NCBI GenBank assembly: GCA_013115135.1
Contig: JABANP010000608.1
Location: 1 to 28,689 of the forward strand
Length of the DNA: 28,689 bases
Source: Perkinsus olseni
Lineage: Eukaryota; Perkinsozoa; Perkinsida; Perkinsidae
Direction of reading: 5' to 3'
The notes beneath the pieces are model-generated. The model made no database searches. It was not told the origin of the DNA and saw nothing but the letters and a program-made list of their open reading frames with translations. The position numbers and the translations under genes are program-made. Below are positions 1 through 11,400 of the stretch, piece after piece (the first letter of the stretch is position 1; each line of letters begins with the position of its first letter).

Positions 1-1625
1 TGAGCCACAGTCAGATACAGCAGGTCTCTCTTGGATCATGAGATCTGAGGGGGCGGAGCTGATAGGAGAAGATGCTCATGCGATGTCGACATTTACACCA
101 TCCTGAATGCTCTGCCAACCTCCGATTGTCTGGTCTCGTGTTTCGCGGCCGACCCCGCTGCCGATGAACAGCAGCCGAAGCCCATTGTAGAGAGCCTCTG
201 TGAGAACAACTGGGATGTGAACGGTGTGCTCAACGACTTCCCTCTATCTGCGCCGGGTATTCAATGCCCTGCGGCCGTCAGCGAAGAGGATTGAGGACAC
301 TCAAGTCGAAGATGATAATGTCACCTGTTTCGTCCGCTCGCTGCAACTGCAGATGACGCCGCCGACGACAACCTGTGCCGGTCCCTATGTGTATGATGAC
401 ACCAGTGGCGTATATTCCTTCCGAAATGGCTCAGCTGATGGAGGTTGTACTTACCTGCCCGTTGTTCCCAAGAATGAACGATGCCGAGCCTTCCGTGCGA
501 AAGTGTGCCTTGACTCGCACAGGACCAGCCGGCATGGTAATGTCAGGTCGACGGTGAGCTCTATTTATAATCAGTTCTTTCTGCCCCGAGTGCGTGTTGA
601 TGTCCGCTCCTTGGTGAGGCATTGCTTCGTCTGCCAGTTGATCAGGGCACGCCGACGTTGGACCGAGCCTCCTGGCCTTGGACCTGACCGCACCAATTCA
701 CAAGCTTGGGAGCCGTATCATGAAGTCTTCGTTGATGTTCTCAGTCTCGGTGAGATCAAAGGTTGGTCCGGTTCTACTAAAGTGCTGACCGTTTACTGCT
801 TGCATACCTTCCACTCCACTTGGGTTCCGACCGGGGAGACTACTAATGATCTGCTGAATTCTCTCGTTCGAGTGCAGACGGAACAGGGAGGATTGTTGAA
901 GCTGTGGTGCGATAACGCATCCTACTTTCGCAGCAGTCGTTTCGGCCGAGAAGTCTCCAGATTGCTAAACGGGTCCGTGGCGTTGCTCCCTGTCCGTGCT
1001 CCATGGCGCAGTGGGGGGCGGAGAGCGTATGCATGGGCTTGGCCTGAAGATGGCAAAGACTTTGCTGAGAAGCCAAGCTGGATTCGTTGGTCGCCGACGT
1101 CCACGCCGGAAGGATGAGATTGACCTCGAGGACATCTGCCGAGAGGTGACTTTCTTGTTGAATACTCGCCCGTTGGACTATGATCACTCCGATGAACCTA
1201 ATGGTGAGTTGATTGTGGTCACTCCTGATTCTCTTGCTCGAGGATTCACCCGTAAACGAGGCTGTGTACTCGCTCCTGGTACTTCTGCTCTGCCTATTTC
1301 TCGCCGCATCGTAGCAGTGCGGAGTTATTTCTTGACTGAGATGTTCCGCGACATGAGGATGGCTGTCGCACGGACGATGGGATATCAGAGTCCGAAAGGT
1401 AAGGTGTTGAAGCCTAGGGCTGGTGATCCGGTATTGATCTATCATCCCGAAAAGAAGCTCAGTCCTGGTTATCGTCTTGGTCACGTTAAGGATGTCAGGG
1501 ATGAGGGCCGAAGGCTGCGTATTACCCTTACCGATGGTTCTGAGGCTGAACACCATCATTATAATGTTGTGCCGATATTGCACCACCCTCAACTGTCGGG
1601 GCAGAGGGGGCGTATTGAGGATTGA
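1..1625 (+). mobile_element. LTR-retrotransposon pol fragment (3' part with integrase)
   Basis: The 3' end of a retrotransposon polyprotein enters from the left edge. Bases 80-290 read in one frame as a linker-like segment. Reading then moves to another frame, which carries an integrase-type zinc-binding module and catalytic core up to about 1010, and to a third frame ending at the TGA at 1623. No long terminal repeat, primer-binding site or polypurine tract could be recognised on the right side, and gag, protease and reverse transcriptase are not in the window. Ty3/gypsy and BEL/Pao remain possible: the integrase alone does not decide. The two frame changes suggest a degraded copy or base-level errors. 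Confidence 0.85.
400..1625 (+). pseudogene. Retroelement integrase, frame-broken
   Basis: The integrase inserts element cDNA into chromosomes. Visible in order: an HHCC-like zinc module (two His in DSHRTSRHG near 510-535, Cys pair in CFVC near 627-638), then a D,D,E core with the first Asp in VFVDVLS (about 728), the second in WCDNASYF (about 905), and the Glu in GERMHGLG just after a frame change. A basic C-terminal region follows, with a motif like KPRAGDPVLIYHPEK (about 1411-1455), typical of the strand-binding domain that ends such polyproteins. The frame moves by one base at a run of six G near 1013-1018, where one G too many would explain it. The long antisense reading frame here is a shadow. 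Confidence 0.8.
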
Positions 1626-1792
1626 TGCGCACTGACTGCCGAGTTCTGCCTTGTATACGCGTGCAGTGTGGTATGCGCATACGTGCCGCCGAAGTTGATG
1701 GTGTCTCTAGAGGAAAGCTATTGATTCAGTATAGTGGTGATATCAATTCCGCTATAACTCAGTTTCATAACCGAATACTTGTCTACACGTTG

Positions 1793-2409
1793 TTAATACA
1801 GGGCTGGGGGCTCTATCGCTCCGGCTCGAAGCCACAGCCATACTATAACAAATATCGCTATCACCTACAGCAGCGATGGCGTTCTCTACCAGCCTTTCGA
1901 CCACAGCTTATCCTACCGACAGGTGTTGGGCGATACAGGCCGTCTTAGCAACCAGTGGCCAATACCGATACCTCTTCAAATTAGTGTTCATGCGGAGGCT
2001 ACTGAGGAAGGCCTCCTGACTGCAGTAGTTGTCAGGATAGGACTGTGGCTCATACCTGCCATGTAGCCTATGACCACTACCCTGCACTAGGATATTACAG
2101 TATCTTCCGGAACCCTGTAGCATCATCATCCCCACTCTCAGCCCCAGGAGTTGACTCGATAGGGGTCACACATCTACCGTCGAACCGATCGTTACGGAAG
2201 CATACCGTAGCCGAAGGTGGAGGCGGCGGTGGAGAAGGCGGCGGCATTGCATAATGCGTAGCACCCTTCGTAGGTATCGGTCCAACCCCGCCGCTAGAGG
2301 CTCTCGGCCCTTGATAAGAACTACAAACTCCGTCAACGCAACACAGTGCGATAATGAGCAGTAATGCATTTTGTTGTTGTCGGGACAAGAATGCTGCTGT
2401 CTTCTCCAC
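1793..2409 (-). CDS. Small secreted or membrane-anchored protein, unknown family
   Basis: A three-exon model on the - strand: 2409-2099, 2055-1917 and 1864-1793, with GT-AG introns of 43 and 52 nt that keep phase and give about 173 residues. The N-terminus looks like a signal peptide (hydrophobic core ALLLIIALCC, possible cleavage after GVCSS). Next come a proline run and a cysteine-containing ectodomain with Cys in TVCFRN, GRCVTP, NYCSQE and KTACIA. The last exon in the phase set by the splice sites encodes a hydrophobic tail (IAIFVIVWLWL), suggesting a membrane or lipid anchor. Another frame of that exon gives a hydrophilic, Cys-bearing end, so the tail is uncertain. No known family is recognised. 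It is divergent from the gene starting at 2796. Confidence 0.45.
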
Positions 2410-2795
2410 GGCTAAGCCCCGACCTGCTTCGGCGTCGGCAGCAGCAGCTGCGGAGTTCTCTTCCGAACGGTGTGCTCGTCACACCTCCGTAAGTACTATT
2501 GAGGGGACGTTCCCAGCGTCGTTCGAACCTTCCCAGGACTACCCTTAGTGATGTTCCTGGGCTCTGTCTTGTGGACACGATTTCACTGCCTTTGTTCCCG
2601 GTAACGTTCCTGTGACTCAAAGCTCTAATGAGCAGCTCGTTAATGGGCCAGACAGCAACCGGCCCTCGGGCGCGCCAAATTTGCACGCAAAAATCGTTGT
2701 TGTACTACTAGCAGCAATGCTGACCGGTCACGTCTCGTCTCCTAGGGTGACAGCATGCATGGTCTTAGCAGGGTTTATTTTGTCATTAGTGGCCG
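2410..2795. promoter_or_regulatory. Divergent intergenic region
   Basis: About 386 bp lie between the starts of two divergent genes, so the stretch probably holds both promoters. I see no TATA-like element or other clear motif. It contains short open frames on both strands, including + strand 2612-2795 with a hydrophobic stretch, but none has a convincing start, splice pattern or family resemblance. Confidence 0.35.
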
Positions 2796-5590
2796 ATGTC
2801 GTCGGAGCCGTCTTCTATGTCACCTAAGCAGCGAGCTCTGCTATCTGATCTCTCTGCGATACTCTTGGAGTTCTATAAAGGTAGTATAACCGGGCCGTAG
2901 GGAAGGGGTACGTATCATCATTGTGTAGGGAGGACGGCAGGAGCACCGTCTGACAGTGAGCAGCTGGGGGAGGAAGAGACGGCCCCTCTCGATCCTATAT
3001 CACGGTGGATTTCCTCTACTCCTGGGGCTGTGGTAGGCCTACTGGATAGAGTGACCGCCGCCCGGTATCTACTCCCTTCAGGACCTTCTTGTTCAACTTA
3101 GTAAGCAGCCAGCTACTACCACAACACAGCCATCGACCCAAGTCGATAACGCTTTAAGGGACGTTGTGGCGCCGAGCACTCCTCCTAGGGCTATTTCTGG
3201 TCCCTCTACTGCCGAGGCATCTGCCCGGCCATCAGACACAGGACAACAACAGCAAAGCGGCCTTCCCCTGCCTCTTGCTAAGCCACCAACAGGGAAGAGG
3301 TACTACGTTTACGGAGTTAGTCAGCGCTGAAGGGCTTTCTTAGGATGATACGACCCCCTATGATGTCGGTACCGGAGCACGCCCCGGCGAGTGTCAGCCC
3401 AGAGGAGAGCTGTGATGCTACTGTGGGCGGAGGGGACCTCTCTAATCAAGCATTGGTAAGGCGATCGAGATCCCTGCTGGACCTTGCTAGACTGTTGCTG
3501 TTGTCAGCTGGATGATTTGGTGAATGAGCTTATTTTACTACTGGCTAATACGCCATGGATGTGTGCTTCTCTGGCCCAGCTATTGCCGCCTACTTAGTTC
3601 TCAAAGCAAGGACTTCATCCGGCAGCAGCAGGTCAGGTTGATCCGCCCTCACGCGACGCGGCCGATGGGCCTTCTTCAGGTGACTCAGGGCAGTCTAATC
3701 TCAGCTGCTAATGGGGATCTCACGCTTGTCACGGGAACCGACATATTAGTTTATACGGGATCGGTGGAGAAGATGGCATCCTTATTGCAAATCCAACAGC
3801 AGCAACAGGGAACTTCGAGTGGTCATGAAGTACCACAACCACATACTTCTTTGGCGTCTCAACAACAGCAATTCGTAAGTAGACTGGAGCGGGCGTGATG
3901 GGTGTCGGCAGTGCTCTTGCCCCCAGGTTTTACCGTCCCCCTTGTTACCATCGCAGAGTCCTTTTAGACAAGGAGGGAGCATGCAGACGGCCAATGGTGG
4001 TGGAGGGATGCTGGCTTCCCCTTTGCCGCCGCAGCAGACGATACAACAGGTAGATACGACTAACAGGAGGACTCTCATTATGTGCCCTGTTGTGTGGTAG
4101 GCGATGCGCTTGCAGGCAGCCCAGGCAGCGGCAGCAGCTGCAGCTGGGGGAGGCGGCGGGGCGTCACCAGGGATGCTGCAAACTGGACTAGCTAGGCCAG
4201 TACCGGGTCCAGGTGGGTTACCCATGATACAGGGAGTGAGAGTACATACAGTGTGTTAGGTCAAGCCCAACCGAAACGTGGAGTACTGAACATGGAGACC
4301 CTCAGTACATCACCACAGCTAGCGGCACTCGTGAAGGAGGTGAGTGTATGGGCTGCGGGTTGATAGAATAGTAGGACAGAAACAGAGGTGGACAGCGCAG
4401 GCAGAGTGTTATCTTATCTGGTGAACGGTAGGCTGAGATTGACGACGGATCGAGGGAATGGGAATTTCCAATAATAGTGCCCCAGCGCGTGCTAGAAGTG
4501 GAGAGGTGAATTCGGCGGCTCAGGTTTCCTTTTTGCTCCTAACAGCGGGAGGCCCTTCGAGGCAGCTGCTCCTGTCCGAACTCGGCACACGTATCTCGGC
4601 ACAGTCGCGGTAAGGGAAGTTGAACGTGGAGATCTTAGCTTGACGCTGGTCAATTCAGAATGTTTCTCAAACTCAATCGGACGCGACTTGGTCAACTGCT
4701 TTTACGCTTCCCTAAAGACTTCTTAATAGAAGGTCAGAAGGCTAGCGGGAAGGTAGTAACTCAAGTGTCCAGCAGTATGGTTGGACCCCTCGACTGGTGG
4801 ACTTAGTACCTCCCCGAACGAAGCCGTCTCAGGTTACTCTAATACAACCAGAGGTTATTCAGTGTCCGTCCACACCTGTACCATTAGAGAAAGATATTAT
4901 TGGAGAAAATGTCGTATCCACCGGTGACTCAGCTTTCGCCGACGAAGCAGTAAGTTTACCTCGTGATACTTGCGTACCAAAATGCGCTGCCTTGTTAGCC
5001 GCCTGGGATGTCGAACAACGATGCGCAGTCCAATGTGTTCTCCCAGGCAGCATCGGGGAATTATTACGTAAGGAGTGGTATCAGTCGCATTGGAAAAAGG
5101 ATAGGGTGTTATTCAGACTGGGAACCAGACTCAAGCCGACGACGGTCTCACGCTGTCATCGAGATCCGTGGGCAATTCGAAGAACTCTCGTCTAGCTGAT
5201 CTGGGGTCAGGGCTCTCGGTTGATGTTGCGGGTCCTGGAAGGCAGCAGCAGCAGCAACAAGGGGGCCAACGATAACTATGTAAGGCATCGTTGTTGTTGG
5301 GTCGAGTAGTGATGGTTACTGTGTAGTTATACATGGCGCCACAGCAGCTGGTATCATCTCCATTACCATTGGTCAGCCCTGGTACAGCTCTAGGCTTAAC
5401 ACCTTTTTCTGCACTGCCGAGGTAGGCATAGCGTCTATTATATGGGGAAGCATCGGAACAGCTTGGAGAGGCGCTGTAGTGTATTCGGTTCATGTGTAGG
5501 TCAATGGCAGAAGGAGTGCTCCAGACCCCAGCCCTTCGGCGAGATCCATCGACATTCCCGCAACAACAAGAAGAAGAACAACAGCAGTGA
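2796..5590 (+). CDS. Gln/Ser/Pro-rich protein with possible LOTUS-like winged helix
   Basis: Model exons: 2796-2880, 2929-3032, 3082-3299, 3344-3455, 3598-3679, 3750-3874, 3957-4049, 4101-4235, 4298-4339, 4388-4427, 4486-4609, 4659-4732, 4807-4949, 4999-5067, 5117-5279, 5345-5421 and 5500-5590; GT-AG introns keep phase and give about 590 residues. Most of it is low complexity: glutamine runs (exons 3, 6, 15, 17), an Ala7/Gly5 tract (exon 8), and Ser/Pro-rich linkers. The only globular-looking part is near residues 350-415, where two helices with LLSELGTRIS and a following FLKLNRTRLGQLLLRFP then KDFLIE resemble the helix pattern of OST-HTH/LOTUS RNA-binding domains; this is a weak visual match. 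The composition suggests a nuclear or RNA-granule regulator. One extra G in the G5 run near 5261 must be assumed to join exon 15 to its donor. The 3508-3597 stretch may be part exon. Confidence 0.65.
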
Positions 5591-6162
5591 CCGGCGGGCA
5601 CACCTTGCCGGAGCGTCACATAGTTATCCTCCCCACCTTCAACGTTCTCTAGCTATTTGGCATTTTTCGGCTCTTTACTTTTCGACCCTCGTCTGCACTA
5701 CTCTCTCGCGAAGGATGTGGTAAGCCTCTTGGAAACAACAAGAAGTCTATCCGCTGTTTTGATGATGTTGATTACGGTGAGCGTTACGCTCTCTGACGGT
5801 GGAGTGGCAGCTGGCGGAAGATTACTGGAGCTGATATCATTCTACGCACACTACCTTCTCACTTGATTATTTCCCCTCCCCATCGAGATCATCATCATCA
5901 TGATCACGAGATGGTGGTGTCGGCTAGGGTCCGGCGGCGGCTCTTTAAGCAACGAAGGGTTTGATGTTTGTAGCACATAATTTTAGTTAAGACCTTAGTG
6001 CTTTTATGAGTCGTCGTGAGTATCGTTCATTACCATTATGAGTAATGTAATAATAACTCGTGATGGAAGTGGCAGTAGTAGTAATACTTTTAGAGAGACT
6101 ATTGGTCAGACTCTTTGTTCAACATTCTCTACAACCATCTGTGTTTAGCGTTGAGGTAGTCA
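5591..6162. other. Intergenic region without a convincing gene
   Basis: About 570 bp between the Gln-rich gene and the methyltransferase gene. It contains CAT/ATC and GAT microsatellite-like stretches near 5890-5920, and a short + frame around 5690-5798 (with NNKKSIRCFDDVDYGERYA) that looks protein-like but has no start or partner exon. I see no RNA gene or repeat. Confidence 0.4.
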
Positions 6163-7595
6163 ATGAGAAGCTTCTGGCCTTCATCATCGCAGTGGCTGTC
6201 TCCGATCGATGAGGCTTCAATCAGTGCTCCTCCTCCCCCTCCTTCTGGTCGTCAGGCCGGAATGCGTGCTCTCCGCAGTGCAAGGCTGGGCCTCTGATAG
6301 CGGCTTTCCCTCAGGAAGCTATCGTGTCTTGGATGACCCCGAGGTGGTTCATGATCCCAGTGGAAATAAGGCGTGACCGTTGTTGCTTAGGCATCCTGCG
6401 ATGCAGTAGCGGAGGCCTTGATGTTTTCGGTCAACGCAGTTGGTGCGGAGTTGACAGCCTTGAAAGATACCACGTTCGCGCCATGGCAGGTGGTCGGAGC
6501 TTCTCGGCTGGTCCCTTAGTATGAGATGTCAACTCAGGCGACATCGGTCCGCTCCTTTTGGATCCTGGCTTGCCCCCACGGCACGAGCTAACATCAGCTC
6601 CAGCCTCTTCCCACGGGTATCAGCTTCTGTCCGACTTGTGTGGAGCCTTGTGGAACTATCTGCGTATACTTCAATGAAGCGGCAGACGTGCATCGGTCAA
6701 GTTGTGAGAGAAGGCCTCCACCGGGCGTTGCTATCCTCAGCAGAGGCGATAAGGCAGCTTGTAGGTAGCAGCTCGTCTACCAATGACCAAGGCCCGTGCA
6801 TTCAGGCAGCTCACGCCTTTCCCATCCTCAGGTTGCATGTGGCATATGGTTAACCTGGGCTCCTTCGGCGACTACGGCTCGCCTCATCGCAACTTACAGC
6901 TCCTGCTCGGTCTTCTCCCGACCCTTTACGAATCACTGAACCTAGTCAGTGATGCTGTCCAGCAGATCGGAATAGACAGTATTTCGATCGGGAATGCTGC
7001 CCATGAGCCAGAGGGCATGTTCACCAACACTGTCGTTCTGTACAGGAAGTTATTCCCAGAGCGAGCACATTTGGACAAGGGCCTCCTGCGAACGATTCTT
7101 CGCCTCCTTCCCATGGATTCTTCCCTGTGCGACTTTGGTGGGCTAGATGGAAGATATGCTCTCTGGCTGAATGACACTGGGCTGGTAGAGGCCTACGCTG
7201 TTGACGGTATTCGTGGAATCTCCGAGCTTACCGATGGAGCGGTGATGGAGGCCGACTTAACTACACCCAACCTGACCCTATGGAGACAGTTTGATTGTGT
7301 CCTCTCTCTCGAGGTGGCTGAGCACATCCCGAAACAACATGAGAGAGTTTTTCTGGAAAATCTTGCAAGGCACGCCGAAGAGTGTTTGATAGTGTCCTGG
7401 GCGCTACCCGAGACTCTGGGAGAAGGCCATGTCAACAGCATGGGCGAGGAAGAGTCACATCGAAGAGTCGTCGAAGTCACTGGCTTCGTTCGAGACGATA
7501 CCGCAACGAAGATGCTTCGTGAGAGCGCTGAGATCGAGTGGATAGCCAGCACCGTTGCGATGTATGTGAAACCGAATTCGAGGAGTGACGTGTGA
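6163..7595 (+). CDS. Class I SAM-dependent methyltransferase
   Basis: The last large exon (about 6840-7595) encodes a Rossmann-type methyltransferase. Motif I is LCDFGGLDGRYALWL, where the usual D-x-G-x-G-x-G is relaxed to DFGGLDG. An acidic strand AYAVDGI follows, then motif II FDCVLSLEVAEHIP with the ExxEHIP signature, and then a strand-loop with VSWALPE and GEGHVN, a pattern common in Methyltransf_23-like proteins. The substrate is unknown. Upstream exons are likely: 6163-6270 or so (start ATG at 6163), about 6315-6343, 6391-6489 and 6538 onward, joined by short GT-AG introns, but the part between 6540 and 6840 could not be resolved cleanly. The stop is TGA at 7593. A hairpin lies 174 bp downstream. 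Confidence 0.7.
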
Positions 7596-8433
7596 AAGGT
7601 GACAGGTTGTGTCGCGTTGAACCCGAAACCATCTGGATGAGGACGGAGTCAGCGCAGCTTTGTCTCGGATCTCGTCTGACCACGCGGCGTTGTTCGAGGG
7701 CCACGAGAAGAAACCACTTGTCAATGGGAAACCAGCGTACTCGTTAACGTTATTATCACCATATCTGTTGATGATATGCTACCAGCATATCATCATCATG
7801 CTCAGTGAAGTTCTTGAACCGGAAGACACCCACTCGAAGTGACTTGAAAGGACCCGAAAGCCTCCGGTAACAAACTTTCTCCTGCTTGTTTACAAACAAG
7901 ACAACCAAGGAAGAGCGAACAATCAATCTCGAACCTCTCTGAAATCAGGATCTACTCCTATCATGTCATGATTTTCGCTGAAGTGCATGTCACCCCTGCC
8001 TGTTCTCTTTCGGTTTCGCCTGTCATGAGCTGCAGGACTATGCTGTCGAGCTCTTGCTGGTAGTCAGCAGAGTTAGGCGGAACTAGTAGTGCTCTCACCG
8101 CCATTTGTCTTACCTCCCAGACGAGGATTATCAAGTGTTACAGACAATTCGTACCCATCCTGTACTCATATCCGACCACTATCTTGTACTAATCATCAAT
8201 ACTCATGTCCGACAATCTCTTACTCACCCAACCCGCGATATTCGTTAGTCCTTCAGTGCTGAGAGGCTCCCAGTCTTTTGTTTCAGGAGGCTCAATCTTG
8301 CTCACTTGCGGTTCCTCAACGCTCTGTCAGCAGCGGTCTCGGTCCTATACCCTGAACGATTTCCGCACTCGGTCCACGTTCCTTCCGCCGTTCTGTGCGT
8401 CTAATCAACAACTTTTCTCTGGTATCTGACATC
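7596..8433. other. Intergenic region upstream of leucyl-tRNA synthetase
   Basis: About 840 bp without a supported gene. It holds a strong hairpin at 7769-7795, a smaller inverted repeat at 7883-7898 (CTTGTTT, AC, AAACAAG), and pyrimidine-rich sequence toward the synthetase start. Small open frames here have no splice or family support. The promoter of the synthetase presumably lies in its right half, but no motif stands out. Confidence 0.4.
7769..7795. repeat. Perfect 12-bp-arm hairpin
   Basis: TGATGATATGCT, a three-base loop ACC, and the exact complement AGCATATCATCA. It sits 174 bp after the methyltransferase stop, where it could form in the 3' UTR or act in 3'-end formation; the role is inference. 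It could also be the scar of a small foldback element, but no flanking target duplication is evident. Confidence 0.7.
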
Positions 8434-11400
8434 ATGGTCACTGCTGAAAATCAAACAGGTGAGAAAAAGGGCAATCGTGAGCAAAACTGGGGAAGGTGAC
8501 TGCGACGTCTCTAGGAGCATAGCTTTTTGGAAGAGACGTTTGGTAGCGAAGAATGTCAGGGGAAAGGGAGCTCTATCGTCAACGCTGGGGTCCTTTTCAG
8601 GTAACTTACGCGACGCGACAAACTCGTTGAGTACGAGTTGACCGCGCAAAAGAAGTGGGAGGATGCTCACGTTTACGAGCGGAATGCCCCAGAAGAAGGG
8701 GCGAAGGATGCTCCGGTAGTACTGCGGGTCTGCTTGCCGAGGAGGGAGGTGGCACTATGGTTCTCTCGTTTTCCCAGGAGCACTTCATGGTGACATTCGC
8801 TATTCCGTACATGAACGGTATGTTGCATCTCGGTCATGCTTTCTCGCTGACTAAGGCCGAGTTCGCTGTCCGTTATCAGTCACTTAAGGGAAAGAATGTA
8901 ATAATGAGGGCCCAACTGGAGGGATGGTAGCAACAGCTGTGTGCCTCCAGGCTCTCTTCCCCTTCGGCTTTCACTGTACTGGTATGCCCATCCAAGCTGC
9001 CGCCGGTAAGTGGCTTCTATACATTGCAAGCGGCCAGGTGTTCTGTGACAGGCAATCTCAAGCGCGAGCTCACTCATGCATTAGAGAGCGAAGATGAGTC
9101 CAGTGGCCCTGAGAGCTCTGAGCAGGAGCAGCAGACCTCCAGCGAAAGTAAGATCTCACTCTGGTGTCCCGCCTCGTTCTGCGGTGAGCAGCTATTCATT
9201 ACGGAGTGGTCAGGTGCAGCAGCGTCTCTGGAGCGGAAGGCAGTTGGTATCTTCCACTCGAAGAAGACTAAGACTAAGGCGAAGACCGGTGGCTTGAGCC
9301 AGATTGAGATTCTGAAGAATATGGGAATTCCGGATGACGAAATTCCCAAGGTAGGTCCAGGGCCGTCTCTTGAATTACATCTTACCTTCTTCTCATTATT
9401 AGTTTTGCGAGCCCCAGCATTGGTTGGAGTACTTCCCACCACTCGGCAAGCGTGATCTCAAGCGCTTCGGAGTAGCTGTGGACTGGAGACGCAGTTTCAT
9501 CACCACTGACGCCAATCCCTTTTTTGTAAGCCACTGGAAGCCCCCTCTGGCCTGCTGTTGGGACCTCGCTCCTCTGCTTCTCAGGATGCCTTCGTGCAGT
9601 GGCAGTTCCGTCACTTGAAGGCTGGCAATCGTTTGGCATTCGGCAACCGCCCCACGATATACTCGATTCGTAAGGGAGATAGGGAGAGTTGTGGTAGGCG
9701 ATGCACGGCTGTTGTAGGTGATGGCCAGCCCTGTGCTGATCACGATAGAGCCTCGGGTGAAGGAGTGAACCCTCAGGAGTACACTCTCATTAAGATGGAA
9801 GCTCAGGAGGTGAAGCCTGAGTGGAACACTGGTAATACTCGGCTCAGCCATGAGGAGGTATTCTGCTCGTTTACAGGGGATAACAAGGTTTTCTTCGTGG
9901 CTGCCACTCTAAGGCCCGAGACCATGTACGGCCAGACCAACTGCTTCGTCCTCCCTTCTGCTGAGTATGGTGTCTTCCAAATGAACAACGGAGAGGTGAG
10001 ACTGAGTGGAAGCTCAATTGCAGTATCGGTTTTCGAGGACGTAGCGTCATGTTGTTCTGCTGTTGCTCAGGCCTTCGTCTGCAGCTACAGGTCTGCTCTC
10101 AACATGGTTATGCAGGAGCTCGGGCCTAAGACGAAGAACGAGGATGGTAGTGTTTTCGACGGACCCCGGTTTTTTACAGGCTGTTGTTGTTGGTTAGGTG
10201 AAGACTGCCCCGTGCAGCTTGCTACTGTGAAGGGGTCGGACCTCCTTGGTACACCTCTGAGCGCACCTCTCGCCAAATACTCCACGGTCTATGCCCTCCC
10301 TCTCCTCACCATCAGCATGGTGAGCAGCGCCGCTCCGCTTGGATCAATGAGTTGCGTATTTCTTTTTGTTGATTCAGGGCAAGGGTACTGGTATTGTGAC
10401 GTCTGTCCCTGCCGATGCCCCCGATGACTATGCGGCTTTGAAGGACTGGAAGACCCGGAAGAACTGGCGTGATCAGTACGGAGTGAAGGAGGAGTGGTGT
10501 GTGCCTTTCGAGGTGAGCGAACATCGGATTTTCTAGGTAGACCCCAGTGGTGATGCTGTTGTCTGCAGGTTGTCCCTATCATCCGCATTGAGGACATGCC
10601 GGAATGGGGTGACGAGGCTGCCGTCTATCTGTGTGAGTCTATGAAGATCGATTCTCATAAGCAGAAGGATAAGCTGGGCGAAGCCAAGAAGCTCTGTTAC
10701 AACAAGGGCTTCTATCAAGGCAAGATGATCATTGGTAAGCCTCCCACTGACTGCCCATCAGTCTTTCACTCCTGCTCCCGCGATAGTTCGCTTGGGTGGG
10801 TGGTTATTCTCCCTGTGTAGGGCCCTACGCTGGCAAGACTGTACAGGAGGCCAAGCCTCTAGTCCGCAAGGATCTCATCGATGCCGGTCTGGCTATCAAA
10901 TACTACGAGCCTGAGGGACTGGTTATCAGCAGGTGATGCCTGCTACCGGACCGTCCTCGTACTTGCCAGAGTTTACCTCTATTCAGGTCCGGTGATGAGT
11001 GCGTCGTTGCCTACTGCGATCAATGGTACATACGGTATGGTGAGGAGGAGTGGAAGAACAAGGTCCTCGACCATGTCAAGGTGAGCAGGCCGTCCACTCG
11101 TTGGGTTGTTCCATTTTAACCTGTGTGACCTGTGTTTCAGAACCACTTCGAAACTTTCAACCCCAGCAGCTTGAATCAGCAGATCAGCGCCATTGATTGG
11201 TTGAAGAACTGGTAGTAGTGGACGAGCCTTCTTGTTTATGAGGAGGGTATCGGTCGTGGGATTTCAGGGCCTGCTCTCGTAACTTCGGTCTTGGTACTCG
11301 CCTACCTTGGGATAAGCGGTGGATCATCGAGAGTCTTTCTGACTCCACCATCTATATGGCCTACTATACCATTGCTCATCTTCTGCAGGGAGGTAGGTGT

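Noticed and set aside
843..1592. Antisense 249-codon open frame
   Set aside because: It lies opposite the integrase, whose motifs are clear on the + strand; the antisense product shows no domain.
2521..2535. GTTCGAACC resembling a tRNA T-arm
   Set aside because: No acceptor, D or anticodon arms can be folded around it.
4859..5053. Antisense open frame
   Set aside because: Lies within phase-consistent exons of the Gln-rich + strand gene and shows no domain.
9285..9300. Spliced-leader-like TGGCTCAAG on the - strand
   Set aside because: It falls inside a leucyl-tRNA synthetase exon and lacks the rest of a dinoflagellate or perkinsid spliced leader.
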